The notes: a model not told the origin generated them from the letters alone. 64,000 bases of DNA from Gordonibacter urolithinfaciens (GCF_900199375.1 NZ_LT900217.1:1674001-1738000); one strand, 5' to 3'; counted from the stretch's first letter, positions 38,467 to 47,154 are shown. Numbers and translations are program-made.

Positions 38467-38661
38467 CGATGCCTCGAGGCGGGCGATGCCGGTACGTGGC
38501 ATCGCCCGCTCCCGCAAAGGTGCGGGCAAACCATGCGGCGAGCGCGCCGCCGGTCACAGAGCCGTGACGGACAAGGCGCGCTCGCCGCATGGCTTGCGCA
38601 CGAGGGAAGGCGTTCGCAGCGAGCGGGCGTCTTCGCAAGACGGAGAAGAAGGGGAAGCATC

Positions 38662-39339
38662 ATGGAGAATGCCTTGCCGACCGAGCTGGTCGAGAACTTA
38701 ACCGACTTTTGCGAAAACCGCGGGCGGGTGTATACGCTGCTTTCGCGCTGCTATGAGAAAGAGATAGATGCTGCGTTCGCTGCCGATTTCGCGGGACATG
38801 CAGCCCTCGAGTCTGACGACGCGGCATTAGCAGACGGCTTTGCTGCCTTGCAGGCTTGCCTGGCCGACCTTGACGAGGCGGCGCTCGAGCAGTTGGCCGT
38901 GGTGTTCAACCGCGTGTTCTTCGGCATGGGGCCGCGCACCGCACAGAAGGCGTTTCCTTACGAGTCGGTGTACACCAGCCCGGACGGGCTCATGATGCAG
39001 GAAGCGTATGCCCAAGTAAGGACGCTCTATCATGCAGCGCGATTCGCGAAGGACCCCACCTTCCCGGAGCCGGAAGACCATCTGGCGGTCGAGCTGGCAT
39101 TCATGGCACGCTTGTGCGAACAGGCTGCCGGTGCACTGCGGGCGGGCGAGGGCCAGGCGGCGGAGGACTTGCTGGGCGGCCAGCTGGCATTTTTGCGCGA
39201 TCACCTGTTGCGGTGGATAGAGCCGTTCGCGGCTGACGCCTGCGCATCGGCAGAAACCGGCTTCTATGCCCATTTGGCCACCTTCACCGAAACCTACCTT
39301 AAAGCCGACGAGAGCGCGCTGGACGAGGTTGTGGGGTAG
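38662..39339 (+). CDS. TorD/DmsD-family molybdoenzyme chaperone
   Basis: A 225-residue, mostly helical cytoplasmic protein from the ATG at 38662. The frame is open for 43 further codons upstream without a protein-like pattern. FNRVFFGMGPRTAQKAFPYESVYTS carries the family pattern; the PYESVYTS part is typical, as is the late FYAHLATFTETYL. Such chaperones guard the Tat signal and assist cofactor insertion in the catalytic subunit, here probably the 34105 product. A gap of 195 bp separates it from the anchor gene. Confidence 0.85.
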   Translation: MENALPTELVENLTDFCENRGRVYTLLSRCYEKEIDAAFAADFAGHAALESDDAALADGFAALQACLADLDEAALEQLAVVFNRVFFGMGPRTAQKAFPYESVYTSPDGLMMQEAYAQVRTLYHAARFAKDPTFPEPEDHLAVELAFMARLCEQAAGALRAGEGQAAEDLLGGQLAFLRDHLLRWIEPFAADACASAETGFYAHLATFTETYLKADESALDEVVG

Positions 39340-39414
39340 CCTCGCGCGCAAGAGCGTTTTCTTAAGGGAGCTTCCGATGCTTCTTTGTCGGCGTTGGACA
39401 GGTGAGAGGGGTTG

Positions 39415-40182
39415 ATGGGTGTGGATACTATTTCCCGGCGCGGGTTTCTCGCCGCCGGTGCGGTCGGGGCGATAACCATAGGGGCAGGGGGGTTCGGCGC
39501 GGCGACCAAGCAGGCCGACGCTGCCTTCGTGCGCCCGCCTGGCGTGGAGTCCAACGCGCGGTTGGCGGCGGCGTGCAACCGCTGCCAGCGCTGCCTGCAG
39601 GCATGCCCGTACGGCATCATCACGCCGGTGCCGCTCTCTGGCGGATTCGTGGCCTACGGGACGCCAACGTTGGCGTTCGAGCAGGCCCACTGCGACTTTT
39701 GCATGAAGTGCGTCGAGGCGTGCCCTACCGGCGCGCTGGCGTTCGGCGGTGCGCGCGAGCGCGACCTGGGTGTGGCGGTAGTGGTAAAGGATGCCTGCGT
39801 GGCCTGGGACTGGTCCGGCTGCACCGTGTGCAAGGACGAGTGCCCGGTGGAGGGCGCCATCTCGCTGGACGACCATGATCGGCCGGTAGTGCACGCCGAT
39901 CTTTGCGACGGCTGCGGGAAGTGCGAGACGTCATGCCCGTCTTCGTCGTTGCGTGCCTACAACCCCAGCATCGCAAACAAGGGAATCGTGGTGGTCTCAC
40001 GCGAGAGCGAGGCTGCGCACGCATCGGGCGCGGTGGCCGACGCGGAGCTTACCTCCTTGCGCACAACTGCCGCAGCCGAAGCATTGCCCCCGCATTCGCG
40101 AGGCATGCACCCCGATGGTCCGGACGGTTCCTTGAGGCCGGCTTCAGGAGAGGGGAAGGGGGCCACCCATGAAAACGCGTAG
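39415..40182 (+). CDS. NapG-like Tat-exported ferredoxin
   Basis: A 255-residue protein with a twin-arginine signal (SRRGFLAAGAVGA) and four 4Fe-4S cysteine sets (CNRCQRCLQAC, CDFCMKCVEAC, CTVCKDEC, CDGCGKCETSC). This matches NapG/MauM ferredoxins, which with NapH pass quinol electrons to a periplasmic acceptor. The ATG at 39415 follows GAGAGGGG. The C-terminal 60 residues are low-complexity. Together with the next gene it may form a second electron route into the molybdoenzyme. Confidence 0.88.
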   Translation: MGVDTISRRGFLAAGAVGAITIGAGGFGAATKQADAAFVRPPGVESNARLAAACNRCQRCLQACPYGIITPVPLSGGFVAYGTPTLAFEQAHCDFCMKCVEACPTGALAFGGARERDLGVAVVVKDACVAWDWSGCTVCKDECPVEGAISLDDHDRPVVHADLCDGCGKCETSCPSSSLRAYNPSIANKGIVVVSRESEAAHASGAVADAELTSLRTTAAAEALPPHSRGMHPDGPDGSLRPASGEGKGATHENA

Positions 40183-41164
40183 CAAGGCTCTCCGCATAGT
40201 CGTTGCCACTGCCTTGCTGGTTGCGGCGGTTGGAGCGGCGCATGTTGGCGGGGGCGCGGCAATCGGAACGCTGTGCGTGCTGTGTCCGGTAGGCTTCGCC
40301 CAGATAGCTGCCGCATCGGGCAGCATCCCGTGGCAGTTGCTGCCGGGTGTCCTTGCAGTGCTGCTCATCGTGTTTTTGGTGGGACGGGCGTTTTGCGCCT
40401 GGGCGTGTCCCTCCCAGCTGCTCAAGAACGTCTTCGGCGGCCACGCGCCGCGCGGTCTGCGCGGGCGCAGGGGCGAAGACCGCGCCCCGGCCCCCTCGCA
40501 AGCATCTGAAGAGGCCGGGAAGGCGGCTGGCTGCTCTGCATGCGCCGGGGCAGGGCCCGGCATCAAAACGCAAGGTGCGGTGTTGGCCGTTCTGCTGCTG
40601 GTGTCGTTTGTCGTCAAGTTCCCGGTTTTCTGCCTGCTGTGCCCTATCGGGCTTGTATTCGGCACCTTGTGGGCCTTGAACCGCGTGTTCGTGCTGTTGC
40701 AGCCGGGTTGGGAGCTTGTCGTGTTCCCGCTCATGTTGCTGGCGGAGCTGTTCTTGTTCAAGCGCTGGTGCTCGGCCATCTGTCCTTTGGGCTTCTTCTT
40801 CGGCCTGGTGGGCAAGCTGCGCGCCAGGCTCGGTTTCGGCGTGCGGCCGCAGGCAAGCTGCGCCACCTGCGTTTCAAGCGAGGGATGCCGCACGTGCTCG
40901 ACCGTGTGCCCGGAGAACATCGACGTGGCCCATTCCTCGACAGAGACGCTCGAGTCATGCACGTTCTGCCTCGACTGCGTGGAGAACTGCCCCACGAAGT
41001 CCATCTCCCTCGCGCTCGGCACGCGGAAGCCGGACGCTCCCGTTTCGAACCCTGTCCGAGCCGACGAGCCCGCTTCAGCCCACGAGCCTGCCTCCGTCGG
41101 CGAGATAACCTCCGTCGCTTCGGGCCCTCTCGAAGATTGCGACGACGACCTCGCCGTTCGCTAG
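40169..41164 (+). CDS. NapH-like membrane ferredoxin
   Basis: A 331-residue membrane protein that overlaps the NapG-like gene by 14 bp. It has four or five helices, the paired CxxxCP motifs typical of NapH/CcoG (LCVLCPVGF, CAWACPSQ, CLLCPIGL, CSAICPLGF), and a cytoplasmic ferredoxin domain (CTFCLDCVENCPTKS). An extra Gly/Ala/Glu-rich loop near residues 90-125 and an acidic tail are unusual. It is the last gene of the operon, ending 12 bp before a parS palindrome. Confidence 0.87.
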   Translation: MKTRSKALRIVVATALLVAAVGAAHVGGGAAIGTLCVLCPVGFAQIAAASGSIPWQLLPGVLAVLLIVFLVGRAFCAWACPSQLLKNVFGGHAPRGLRGRRGEDRAPAPSQASEEAGKAAGCSACAGAGPGIKTQGAVLAVLLLVSFVVKFPVFCLLCPIGLVFGTLWALNRVFVLLQPGWELVVFPLMLLAELFLFKRWCSAICPLGFFFGLVGKLRARLGFGVRPQASCATCVSSEGCRTCSTVCPENIDVAHSSTETLESCTFCLDCVENCPTKSISLALGTRKPDAPVSNPVRADEPASAHEPASVGEITSVASGPLEDCDDDLAVR

Positions 41165-41176
41165 CCTGCCCGCACC

Positions 41177-41206
41177 AAGGGAGTGTTTCACGTGAAACAC
41201 TCCCTT
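41177..41206. promoter_or_regulatory. Second parS site within a 30-bp perfect palindrome
   Basis: TGTTTCACGTGAAACA at 41184-41199 is identical to the parS consensus and to the site at 4369-4384. The flanks (AAGGGAG and CTCCCTT) differ from the first copy but extend the symmetry to 30 bp. It lies just after the NapH-like stop. Confidence 0.85.
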
Positions 41207-41606
41207 ACTAATAAGGTCATGGAAGAAAGAGCAGGCTGTGGCAGGAGTTTGCCAAGGCTATCATTTATTGCCGCAAACGGAAATAATATTGATCTGGCAC
41301 GATGTACTTCTCCTTTCAAGTTCCCGCGACCAGTTCTTTGAAACGTCCGACCAGATCGGCCATAGCCTCCAATCTCGTCCCACCTTCCACCGTGCAGCGG
41401 TGCCTGCCTTGTGCACGGGAATGCCCCGTCGCCACTATGGTCGCACGAGGGAAGTATTCGCCCTGTCCGCAGGTGAGGGGTGCGCATCGCCCTCGCCTTC
41501 ACGGCAATGCGCCCTCGTCCCTTCTGCAGCTGCAGTCAACAGGGGGACTCTCGTCCTTTTCCCTGCAGCAGCTAGCGAGCCCCCCCCCTCACGCTGCAGC
41601 AGGTCC
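41207..41606. other. Intergenic region with a possible short minus-strand coding remnant
   Basis: These 400 bases lie between converging transcription units. On the minus strand a frame of about 57 codons, from after a stop near 41502 to TGA near 41325, reads protein-like (CGQGEYFPRATIVATG, then LEAMADLVGRFKELVAGT). It lacks a clear start, so it may be a gene remnant. A run of nine C residues (41580-41588) and three CTGCAG palindromes (41524-41597) lie next to the permease gene. Confidence 0.35.
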
Positions 41607-42767
41607 TCATTCCTGCCGCAGCGCTTCGATGGGCGTGAGGCGGGAGGCTCGATAGGCGGGGAAGATGCCGAACGACAACCCGATGACGGTGCTGGCGGCA
41701 ACGGCAACGGCAACGACGCCCCAAGAAGCCGAAAATGCCATCCCCATGCTTTCTGCCAGCATGCCGAACGCAAGCCCAGCCGCGATGCCTGCCGCGCCTC
41801 CCATGAGGCTTACCAGCAACGCCTCCATCAGGAACTGCCGCAGGATGTCGGAGCGGCGCGCGCCGAGCGCCTTCTTGATGCCTATCTCGCGGGTGCGCTC
41901 CGTCACCGACACCAGCATCACGTTCATCACGCCGATACCGGCTACCACGAGCGAGATGCTGGCAATGCCGGCCAGCATGAGCGTCATGGTCTGATTGATC
42001 TCGTTAGAGGCGCTTAACATGTCGTCCTGCGAAACGACGGCGAACTGTTCGGCCGACAGCCCCTTCTCGCCCGACAGGAAGTGGAGCAGAGCCGCCTTTG
42101 CCGTATCGACGCTTCCTTTGACGGCGGGCCGCGCATACACGGTCTCGATCTTCGTTTCCTCTCCCAGGCTCGGGAGGGCCGAGAAGGGCACGAGCGCAAG
42201 AGCGTCGGCATTGAGGCCCATGGCTTGGCCGATGGGTTCCAGCACGCCCACGACCACGAACGGCACGCCCGCTATTTTGAGCGTTTTGCCCAGGCATTCC
42301 ACCGTCCCGAACAGGTCGTTGGCCGTGGTGGCTCCTATTACGCACACATTGGAGCGGTTCTCGCGGTCCACGGGCGACAGGTTGCGTCCGGTTGCGAGCC
42401 GCAGGTTGCGTGTGGGGAGGTAGTGCTCGTCCGAGGCCTCTGTCATGCTGCGCTTCGTGGAGCGCCCCTCGGCTGTCAGGTCGCCGCCGACCCTCTTCGA
42501 GGGGGCGACCGGTCCCAGGCCTGGCAAACCGCGCAGGGCGACTATGTCGTCGTAGTCGAGCGATTCCTTGAACACGTAGGCCGACACCATGTCGCCGCCC
42601 AGCGCCTTCATGCGCTCCTCCACCTGCCGGTTCGAGCCGTCGCCGATGCCAACCAGCACGATGACCGACGAGACGCCTATCACCAGCCCCAACATGGTGA
42701 GGGCGGTGCGCAGCCGGTTGCGGGAGATGCTTGAAAGCGCGGTTTTAGCGGTTTGCGTCCGTCGCAC
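41607..42767 (-). CDS. MacB/FtsX-type ABC transporter permease
   Basis: A permease of about 386 residues from the GTG at 42767, chosen because AAAGGAGG lies 5 bases upstream. It has the four-helix MacB layout: an N-terminal helix (LRTALTMLGLVIGVSSVIVL), a large extracytoplasmic domain, and three C-terminal helices. The coupling motif TERTREIGIKKALGA is clear. It overlaps the ATPase gene by 23 bp. With the ATPase and adaptor it forms a MacAB-like tripartite-style exporter, which in Gram-positive bacteria commonly handles peptides or antimicrobial compounds. Confidence 0.9.
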   Translation of the reverse strand: MRRTQTAKTALSSISRNRLRTALTMLGLVIGVSSVIVLVGIGDGSNRQVEERMKALGGDMVSAYVFKESLDYDDIVALRGLPGLGPVAPSKRVGGDLTAEGRSTKRSMTEASDEHYLPTRNLRLATGRNLSPVDRENRSNVCVIGATTANDLFGTVECLGKTLKIAGVPFVVVGVLEPIGQAMGLNADALALVPFSALPSLGEETKIETVYARPAVKGSVDTAKAALLHFLSGEKGLSAEQFAVVSQDDMLSASNEINQTMTLMLAGIASISLVVAGIGVMNVMLVSVTERTREIGIKKALGARRSDILRQFLMEALLVSLMGGAAGIAAGLAFGMLAESMGMAFSASWGVVAVAVAASTVIGLSFGIFPAYRASRLTPIEALRQE

Positions 42768-43629
42768 GCCGACCTCCTTTCCCTGCAAGGCCCTGGGGCT
42801 GCAGTGCTATCTGACGCGTGGCCTCGCCTGCTGCCGTCTTCGAACTGGGATCGTCCTCTTCCTGCAGCCGCCCGTCGGCGATGCTCGCCGTGCGCTCGGC
42901 CCGGGCTGCCAAGCTCGGGTTGTGGGTGATGAGGACGACGGTCTGCCCTTCGCGGTGCAAGTCCTCGAACAGCTCCATGATCTCGGTGCTCGTGCGCGAG
43001 TCCAGCGCTCCCGTGGGCTCGTCGGCCAGTAGGATGGACGGGCTGCCCACGAGTGCGCGGGCGATGGCCACACGCTGCTGCTGGCCTCCCGACAGCTGGT
43101 GAGGCAGATGCCCTTCGCGGCCCCCGAGGCCGACCTTCTCCAGGTAGCGGCGGGCGAGGGCGTCGGCCTCGCGCAGCCTCGTGCCGCGATAGGACAAGGG
43201 CAGCCTCACGTTCTCCAGCGCCGTGAGCGAGTCCAGCAGGTTGAAGCTCTGGAAAACGAATCCGATGGTGCGGTTGCGTAGGTCGGCCAGCGCGTTGTCC
43301 GCCAGATCCGCAACGTTGAGCCCGTTCAGCCAATAGGTGCCGTCGTCGGGCATGTCCAGCAATCCTATGATGTTCATGAGGGTGGACTTTCCCGAGCCGG
43401 AAGGGCCCACGATGGCCACGAATTCGCCCTTTTGCACGGCGAAGTCGACGTTTTCCAGTGCGTGAACCGTCTCCTCGCCCATGGGGTAGCGCTTGGCCAG
43501 CCCTTCCATGCTTATGACCGGTTCGCCCATGCCCCGTGCCTTCCCGGGCCCCGCGCCCGCGGCCCGGGCATTGCCGGTTGCGGCCGTGCGCCTTGCGGCA
43601 TAGCGCGGGCTTGTCGTCCCGGCGGTCAT
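42745..43629 (-). CDS. MacB/LolD-type ABC transporter ATPase
   Basis: A 294-residue ATP-binding protein. Walker A is GPSGSGKST, the signature is LSGGQQQR, Walker B is ILLADEPTGALD, with the H-loop in LITHNP. The start overlaps the adaptor stop (ATGA at 43626-43629). About 35 Ala/Arg-rich residues precede the core, so an internal start at MGEPVISMEGLAKRY is possible. It energises the permease encoded by the next gene. Confidence 0.93.
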   Translation of the reverse strand: MTAGTTSPRYAARRTAATGNARAAGAGPGKARGMGEPVISMEGLAKRYPMGEETVHALENVDFAVQKGEFVAIVGPSGSGKSTLMNIIGLLDMPDDGTYWLNGLNVADLADNALADLRNRTIGFVFQSFNLLDSLTALENVRLPLSYRGTRLREADALARRYLEKVGLGGREGHLPHQLSGGQQQRVAIARALVGSPSILLADEPTGALDSRTSTEIMELFEDLHREGQTVVLITHNPSLAARAERTASIADGRLQEEDDPSSKTAAGEATRQIALQPQGLAGKGGRRATDANR

Positions 43630-44564
43630 GCTGCCGCCGTCATGGTCACGATAGCGTTCCCGGCGTCCCCGCCCGGCGCGGTTGCGGATTCGTGGAGCAC
43701 GACGACGTCGCTCTCCTTGATCTCGCCCGCCACCTCGACCTTAGTGCCGTCCGACAGGCCGGTGGATACGCCGACGGTGCGCAGCGAGCCGTCGGGATCC
43801 AGCACGGTCACGGTTTTGGCGTCTCCGTCGCCCTGCACGGCGCTTACGGGAACGGTGAGCACGTCGATCGCTTGGGCCACCTTGACCGAGAGGGTGGCCG
43901 ACATGCCCAGCCAGATGCTGCCGTCGTTGGGCACCTCCACGGTCACGGTGAACCTTGAGCCGCTGGCCTGGTAGGCTCCCACCTGGTTGATGTTCGAGAT
44001 CACGCCCGTGCGCGCCCCTTGGCTGCCCACGACAACGCCGACCTCCTGGCCCTCGGCCAGGCTCGCCAGGTCGCTTTCGGCTACCGGCATCTCCACATGG
44101 ACGGTGTCCACGCGCTCCACCTCCACGAAGTGGTCGTCTTGGGAAAGCGCCTCCCGGGTTTTCGGCACGGTGCGGGATTTCGCCACCAAGTCGTACGGCG
44201 CCGACATGACCTCGCCGTTCGTGTAGGTCATCAGCGGTTCCCCCGCGCGGACGAGCTTGTTCAGCGGCGCGTCGAACGATTTAAAGTAACGCCAGGGGGC
44301 GGGTTTGAGCTTCTCGGAAGCGCTGCCTTTCACCTCTCCGGTGCCGGAGATGGTTTTTTCAATGTTGCCCCTGCTCACAGGAGCGGTGGAAACAGGGGCG
44401 GGGTCGGATTGTCCGCGGGGTGCCAGGCTGCCCAACGCACCTCCGAACGCCTCCTCGCCCGCTGCGAGCCACCAGGCGGCCGCGCCGAGCGCGAGGGCCA
44501 GCACCGCCGCCAAGGCGATCAGGCCGACCGATACCCTTCCTTGCCGTTTGCTGTTGTCTGACAT
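43626..44564 (-). CDS. MacA/HlyD-like adaptor of the ABC exporter
   Basis: A 312-residue protein with one N-terminal membrane helix (VGLIALAAVLALALGAAAWWL) and an extracytoplasmic part resembling membrane-fusion proteins. RGNIEKTISGTGEVKGSAS is the first beta-barrel/lipoyl half, EGQEVGVVVGSQGARTGVIS the second, and LTVPVSAVQGDGDAKTVTVL the membrane-proximal domain. It lacks the long coiled-coil hairpin of Gram-negative MacA, as expected without an outer membrane partner. ATGA overlap couples it to the ATPase. Confidence 0.88.
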   Translation of the reverse strand: MSDNSKRQGRVSVGLIALAAVLALALGAAAWWLAAGEEAFGGALGSLAPRGQSDPAPVSTAPVSRGNIEKTISGTGEVKGSASEKLKPAPWRYFKSFDAPLNKLVRAGEPLMTYTNGEVMSAPYDLVAKSRTVPKTREALSQDDHFVEVERVDTVHVEMPVAESDLASLAEGQEVGVVVGSQGARTGVISNINQVGAYQASGSRFTVTVEVPNDGSIWLGMSATLSVKVAQAIDVLTVPVSAVQGDGDAKTVTVLDPDGSLRTVGVSTGLSDGTKVEVAGEIKESDVVVLHESATAPGGDAGNAIVTMTAAA

Positions 44565-44585
44565 GGGATGCTCCTTGCCGGTGGT

Positions 44586-44813
44586 CTACTCGCCGTCGCT
44601 CGCGTCGGTCAGGGTGTCGTAGCCGACGGAGGCGCTTCCGGCGGTGTCCGGCTCTGCCAGGCCCGATTCGAGAGCCTGCTCGCGCTGTCTTTGGGTACCG
44701 TCTTCGCTCCCGCCGTGCTGCAGTCCCAGATTCTTCAGGACGGCCAGCCCGCCCACGATCACAAGGGCGACGGCCAAAACGCCTATTACGATCTTCATGG
44801 TCTTGGTGCTCAT
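44586..44813 (-). CDS. Small membrane-anchored protein heading the ABC exporter operon
   Basis: 75 residues from the ATG at 44813, which has GGAAGGAG upstream; the frame is open for 37 further codons without support. One helix (IVIGVLAVALVIVGGLAVL) is followed by a polar, Gln/Glu/Asp-rich extracytoplasmic tail. It ends 21 bp before the adaptor gene, so it belongs to the exporter operon. It may be an accessory or immunity-like peptide; there is no recognisable family. Confidence 0.65.
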   Translation of the reverse strand: MSTKTMKIVIGVLAVALVIVGGLAVLKNLGLQHGGSEDGTQRQREQALESGLAEPDTAGSASVGYDTLTDASDGE

Positions 44814-44981
44814 GGTTCTCCTTCCGGTAGCTGCCGATTGCGTGGGCATCTTAGCGGAGGCCGCCTTAAAACTTCCTGAAATACCAGAAGGTCCCTTCAA
44901 CGAGGGGTGCGGGTGCCTGAGCATCGGTGCGGTAGCCCTCGCACCGCGCCACGTTTCAGCGCTTTTTAAGGAAGCCGATGC

Positions 44982-44987
44982 TAGAAT
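44982..44987 (+). promoter_or_regulatory. -10 box (TAGAAT) for a leaderless response-regulator transcript
   Basis: TAGAAT ends 6 bases before the ATG at 44994, the same hexamer and spacing as at 4480-4485. No ribosome site is suitably placed. Confidence 0.55.
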
Positions 44988-44993
44988 GGCCGC

Positions 44994-45674
44994 ATGAAGA
45001 TACTCATCATCGAAGACGATCGCGCCATCTCCGGCGCCGTCGCCATGGCGCTGGGCTCTCGTTATGCCGTCGACCAGGCGTTCGACGGCGAAGAAGGGCT
45101 GTTCTTCGCGCGGCAGGACGTATACGACCTCGTGGTGCTCGACATCATGCTCCCCGTGCTCGACGGCTACGGCGTGCTGGAGCAGCTGCGCGCCGATGGC
45201 GTGGGCACCCCCGTGCTCATGCTGACGGCCAAAAACGCCCGCGATGACCGGGTGCGCGGCCTGCAGCTAGGTGCCGACGACTATTTGGCGAAACCGTTCG
45301 ACCGCGACGAACTGGTGTTGCGCGTAGAGGCCATCATCCGGCGCAGCTTGGGCGTGCGCAGGTTGGACGCCTTCGGGTTCCGCAGCCTGACGCTCGATCC
45401 GAACACGAGGTGCGCTGCCGTCGACGGCGTGCCGGTCGTGCTCAAGGGCAAGCAGTACAACGTGCTGGAGTACCTGGTGAGCCATGAGGGGCAGCTCGTT
45501 TCCAAGACGCAGCTGTTCGACCGGGTGTGGGGGTTTATGAACGACACGTCGTCGAATGTGGTGGAGGTGTATGTGAGCGCGCTGCGCAAGGCGCTGAAAG
45601 AGCACGGGTACGACTGCTTCCTCAAGACGATACGCGGGGCGGGCTATGTGTGGACGGCCGATGATGAGCTTTGA
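44994..45674 (+). CDS. OmpR/PhoB-family response regulator
   Basis: A 226-residue two-domain regulator. The receiver has the acidic pocket EDD (residues 8-10), phospho-acceptor Asp in LVVLDIMLP, and Lys in DDYLAKPFD. The C-terminal winged helix has the OmpR pattern (VLEYLVSHEGQLVSKTQLFD; TIRGAGYVW). It overlaps the kinase gene by 14 bp and is transcribed divergently from the ABC exporter, which it probably controls. The transcript appears leaderless. Confidence 0.95.
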   Translation: MKILIIEDDRAISGAVAMALGSRYAVDQAFDGEEGLFFARQDVYDLVVLDIMLPVLDGYGVLEQLRADGVGTPVLMLTAKNARDDRVRGLQLGADDYLAKPFDRDELVLRVEAIIRRSLGVRRLDAFGFRSLTLDPNTRCAAVDGVPVVLKGKQYNVLEYLVSHEGQLVSKTQLFDRVWGFMNDTSSNVVEVYVSALRKALKEHGYDCFLKTIRGAGYVWTADDEL

Positions 45675-47067
45675 GGAGCGGCGCGTTCGCCGTCTGCTCG
45701 CGCGGAACACCCTGCTGTTCTTCGTGACCTTCGCCGTGCTATTCTCGCTGTTCGGCGTGCTGATATTCCAGATGGTCAGCTCCAGCATCTACCGATCCGC
45801 CGACGACCAGCTGGCCGAGCTGCGCATCCTTACCTCCTCGGCCACGCTCGACTGGGCATCGGAGGACGGCGGAGGGGGCTACGAGGTGCTGTCGGACGGG
45901 AACCTTTCAGCCGAGGCTAAGGGGGCGGGCGCCGGGCTGGAGGAAGCGATGGCCGACAGTGCTTCCGACGGCGGTATTACTATCTTGAGCCGGACGTATG
46001 TGGCTTCGAACCCTCAGCTCATCTACTTGTGGCGCAGCGCCGACGGCAAGGCGGTGGGCACCGAGGGGTTTTACTCCAGCTATCCAGCCTATTTCGACGA
46101 CATACCGTTCGAAGTCGGCGACCTGGATCGCGTGTACGAGGTGCGAGCAGGTGGCCACGCATACCGCGGCATCAACTACGCCATGGGAAGCGGCGGAGCT
46201 GCCGAAGGGGAGGTTTCGAACAGGGCGTATCTGCAGGTGCTGGTGAACGTGGATTCCGAGATAGCGTTGCTCGAGCACTTCACGCAGGTGCTCGTTGTTT
46301 ACCTGGCCGTGGCTGTGGCCGTGGCGGCGGCGGTGAGCTTCCTGCTGTCGCACAGGACCGTCAAGCCCATCGTGGCCAGCATGAATCGCCAGACCGAGTT
46401 CGTGCAGAACGCCTCGCACGAGCTGCGCACGCCGCTGGCCATCATCCTTGCCGCGCAGGAGCGGTTGCTGGCGGAGCCGGGCGCCCGCATCGTTGACCGT
46501 TTCGAGGACGTGGGCGCGGTGGTAGACGAGACGAAGCGCCTCGCGCGCCTCGTGGACGACCTCATGACGCTGACGTCGGTCGATGCGAGCGCCGAAGACG
46601 AGTGCGAGGCGGCGCCCGTCGAGGTGAGCGGTCTGGTAGAGGACGTGGGCAGCCTGTATGCCGACGTGGCGGAGGTTGCCGGCAAGATGCTCACGGTTGC
46701 CGCGCTGCCTGCGGGAGAAGCGCACATCGAGGCGGACGCCCTGCGGCAGGTGTTGGGCATCCTGCTGGATAATGCGCTCAAATACACGGAAGAGGGCGAT
46801 GCCGTGATCGTGAGCTGCGAAGAGCGAGGCGGCCGGGTGGTGCTTTCGGTGACAGATACCGGATGCGGCATCTGCCCGGCGGATCGCGAGCGCGTGTTCG
46901 AGCGCTTCTACCGCGCCGATGCAGCGCGCACCACGCCTGGCAGCGGCCTTGGGCTCTCCATTGCCCGTGCTCTTGTCGAGCGTGCCCGCGGTACCATTGT
47001 CGTCGAGACCAACGAGCCGCGGGGAACCCGTATTACGGTCACTCTGCCGAAGGCGCGGGCGCATTGA
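45661..47067 (+). CDS. Sensor histidine kinase partner of the response regulator
   Basis: A 468-residue membrane kinase from the ATG at 45661 (overlapping the regulator's end). Helix 1 (LLFFVTFAVLFSLFGVLIF) and helix 2 (VVYLAVAVAVAAAVSFLL) flank an extracytoplasmic sensing domain of about 170 residues. The dimerisation motif is NASHELRTPLAIIL, with N-box DNALKYT, G1 DTGCGI and G2 GSGLGLSIA. No HAMP domain is obvious. Kinases of this type beside MacAB-like exporters usually sense cell-envelope stress or antimicrobial peptides. Confidence 0.93.
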   Translation: MMSFEERRVRRLLARNTLLFFVTFAVLFSLFGVLIFQMVSSSIYRSADDQLAELRILTSSATLDWASEDGGGGYEVLSDGNLSAEAKGAGAGLEEAMADSASDGGITILSRTYVASNPQLIYLWRSADGKAVGTEGFYSSYPAYFDDIPFEVGDLDRVYEVRAGGHAYRGINYAMGSGGAAEGEVSNRAYLQVLVNVDSEIALLEHFTQVLVVYLAVAVAVAAAVSFLLSHRTVKPIVASMNRQTEFVQNASHELRTPLAIILAAQERLLAEPGARIVDRFEDVGAVVDETKRLARLVDDLMTLTSVDASAEDECEAAPVEVSGLVEDVGSLYADVAEVAGKMLTVAALPAGEAHIEADALRQVLGILLDNALKYTEEGDAVIVSCEERGGRVVLSVTDTGCGICPADRERVFERFYRADAARTTPGSGLGLSIARALVERARGTIVVETNEPRGTRITVTLPKARAH

Positions 47068-47112
47068 CATCGTTCGTTGCTGCCGCTGTCTACGGTTGCG
47101 TTCGGGCATCGA

Positions 47113-47142
47113 AGAAAGAACGACGCCGCTCAAGGCGGCGTC
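47113..47142 (-). terminator. Rho-independent terminator of the tRNA-Arg transcript
   Basis: On the minus strand GACGCCGC pairs with GCGGCGTC (47142-47122) and is followed by GTTCTTTCTT. It lies 12 bases past the tRNA 3' end. Confidence 0.85.
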
Positions 47143-47154
47143 GCGAGAAATCGA

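Noticed and set aside
41177-41206. parS palindromes as ordinary terminators
   Set aside because: The hairpins would have no loop and no T run, and the 16-bp core is identical between the two sites while flanks differ, which fits a protein-binding site better.
41580-41588. Nine-C homopolymer as a phase-variation tract
   Set aside because: It lies outside any coding frame, after the permease stop, so it cannot switch a protein; it may simply be a sequencing-sensitive spot.
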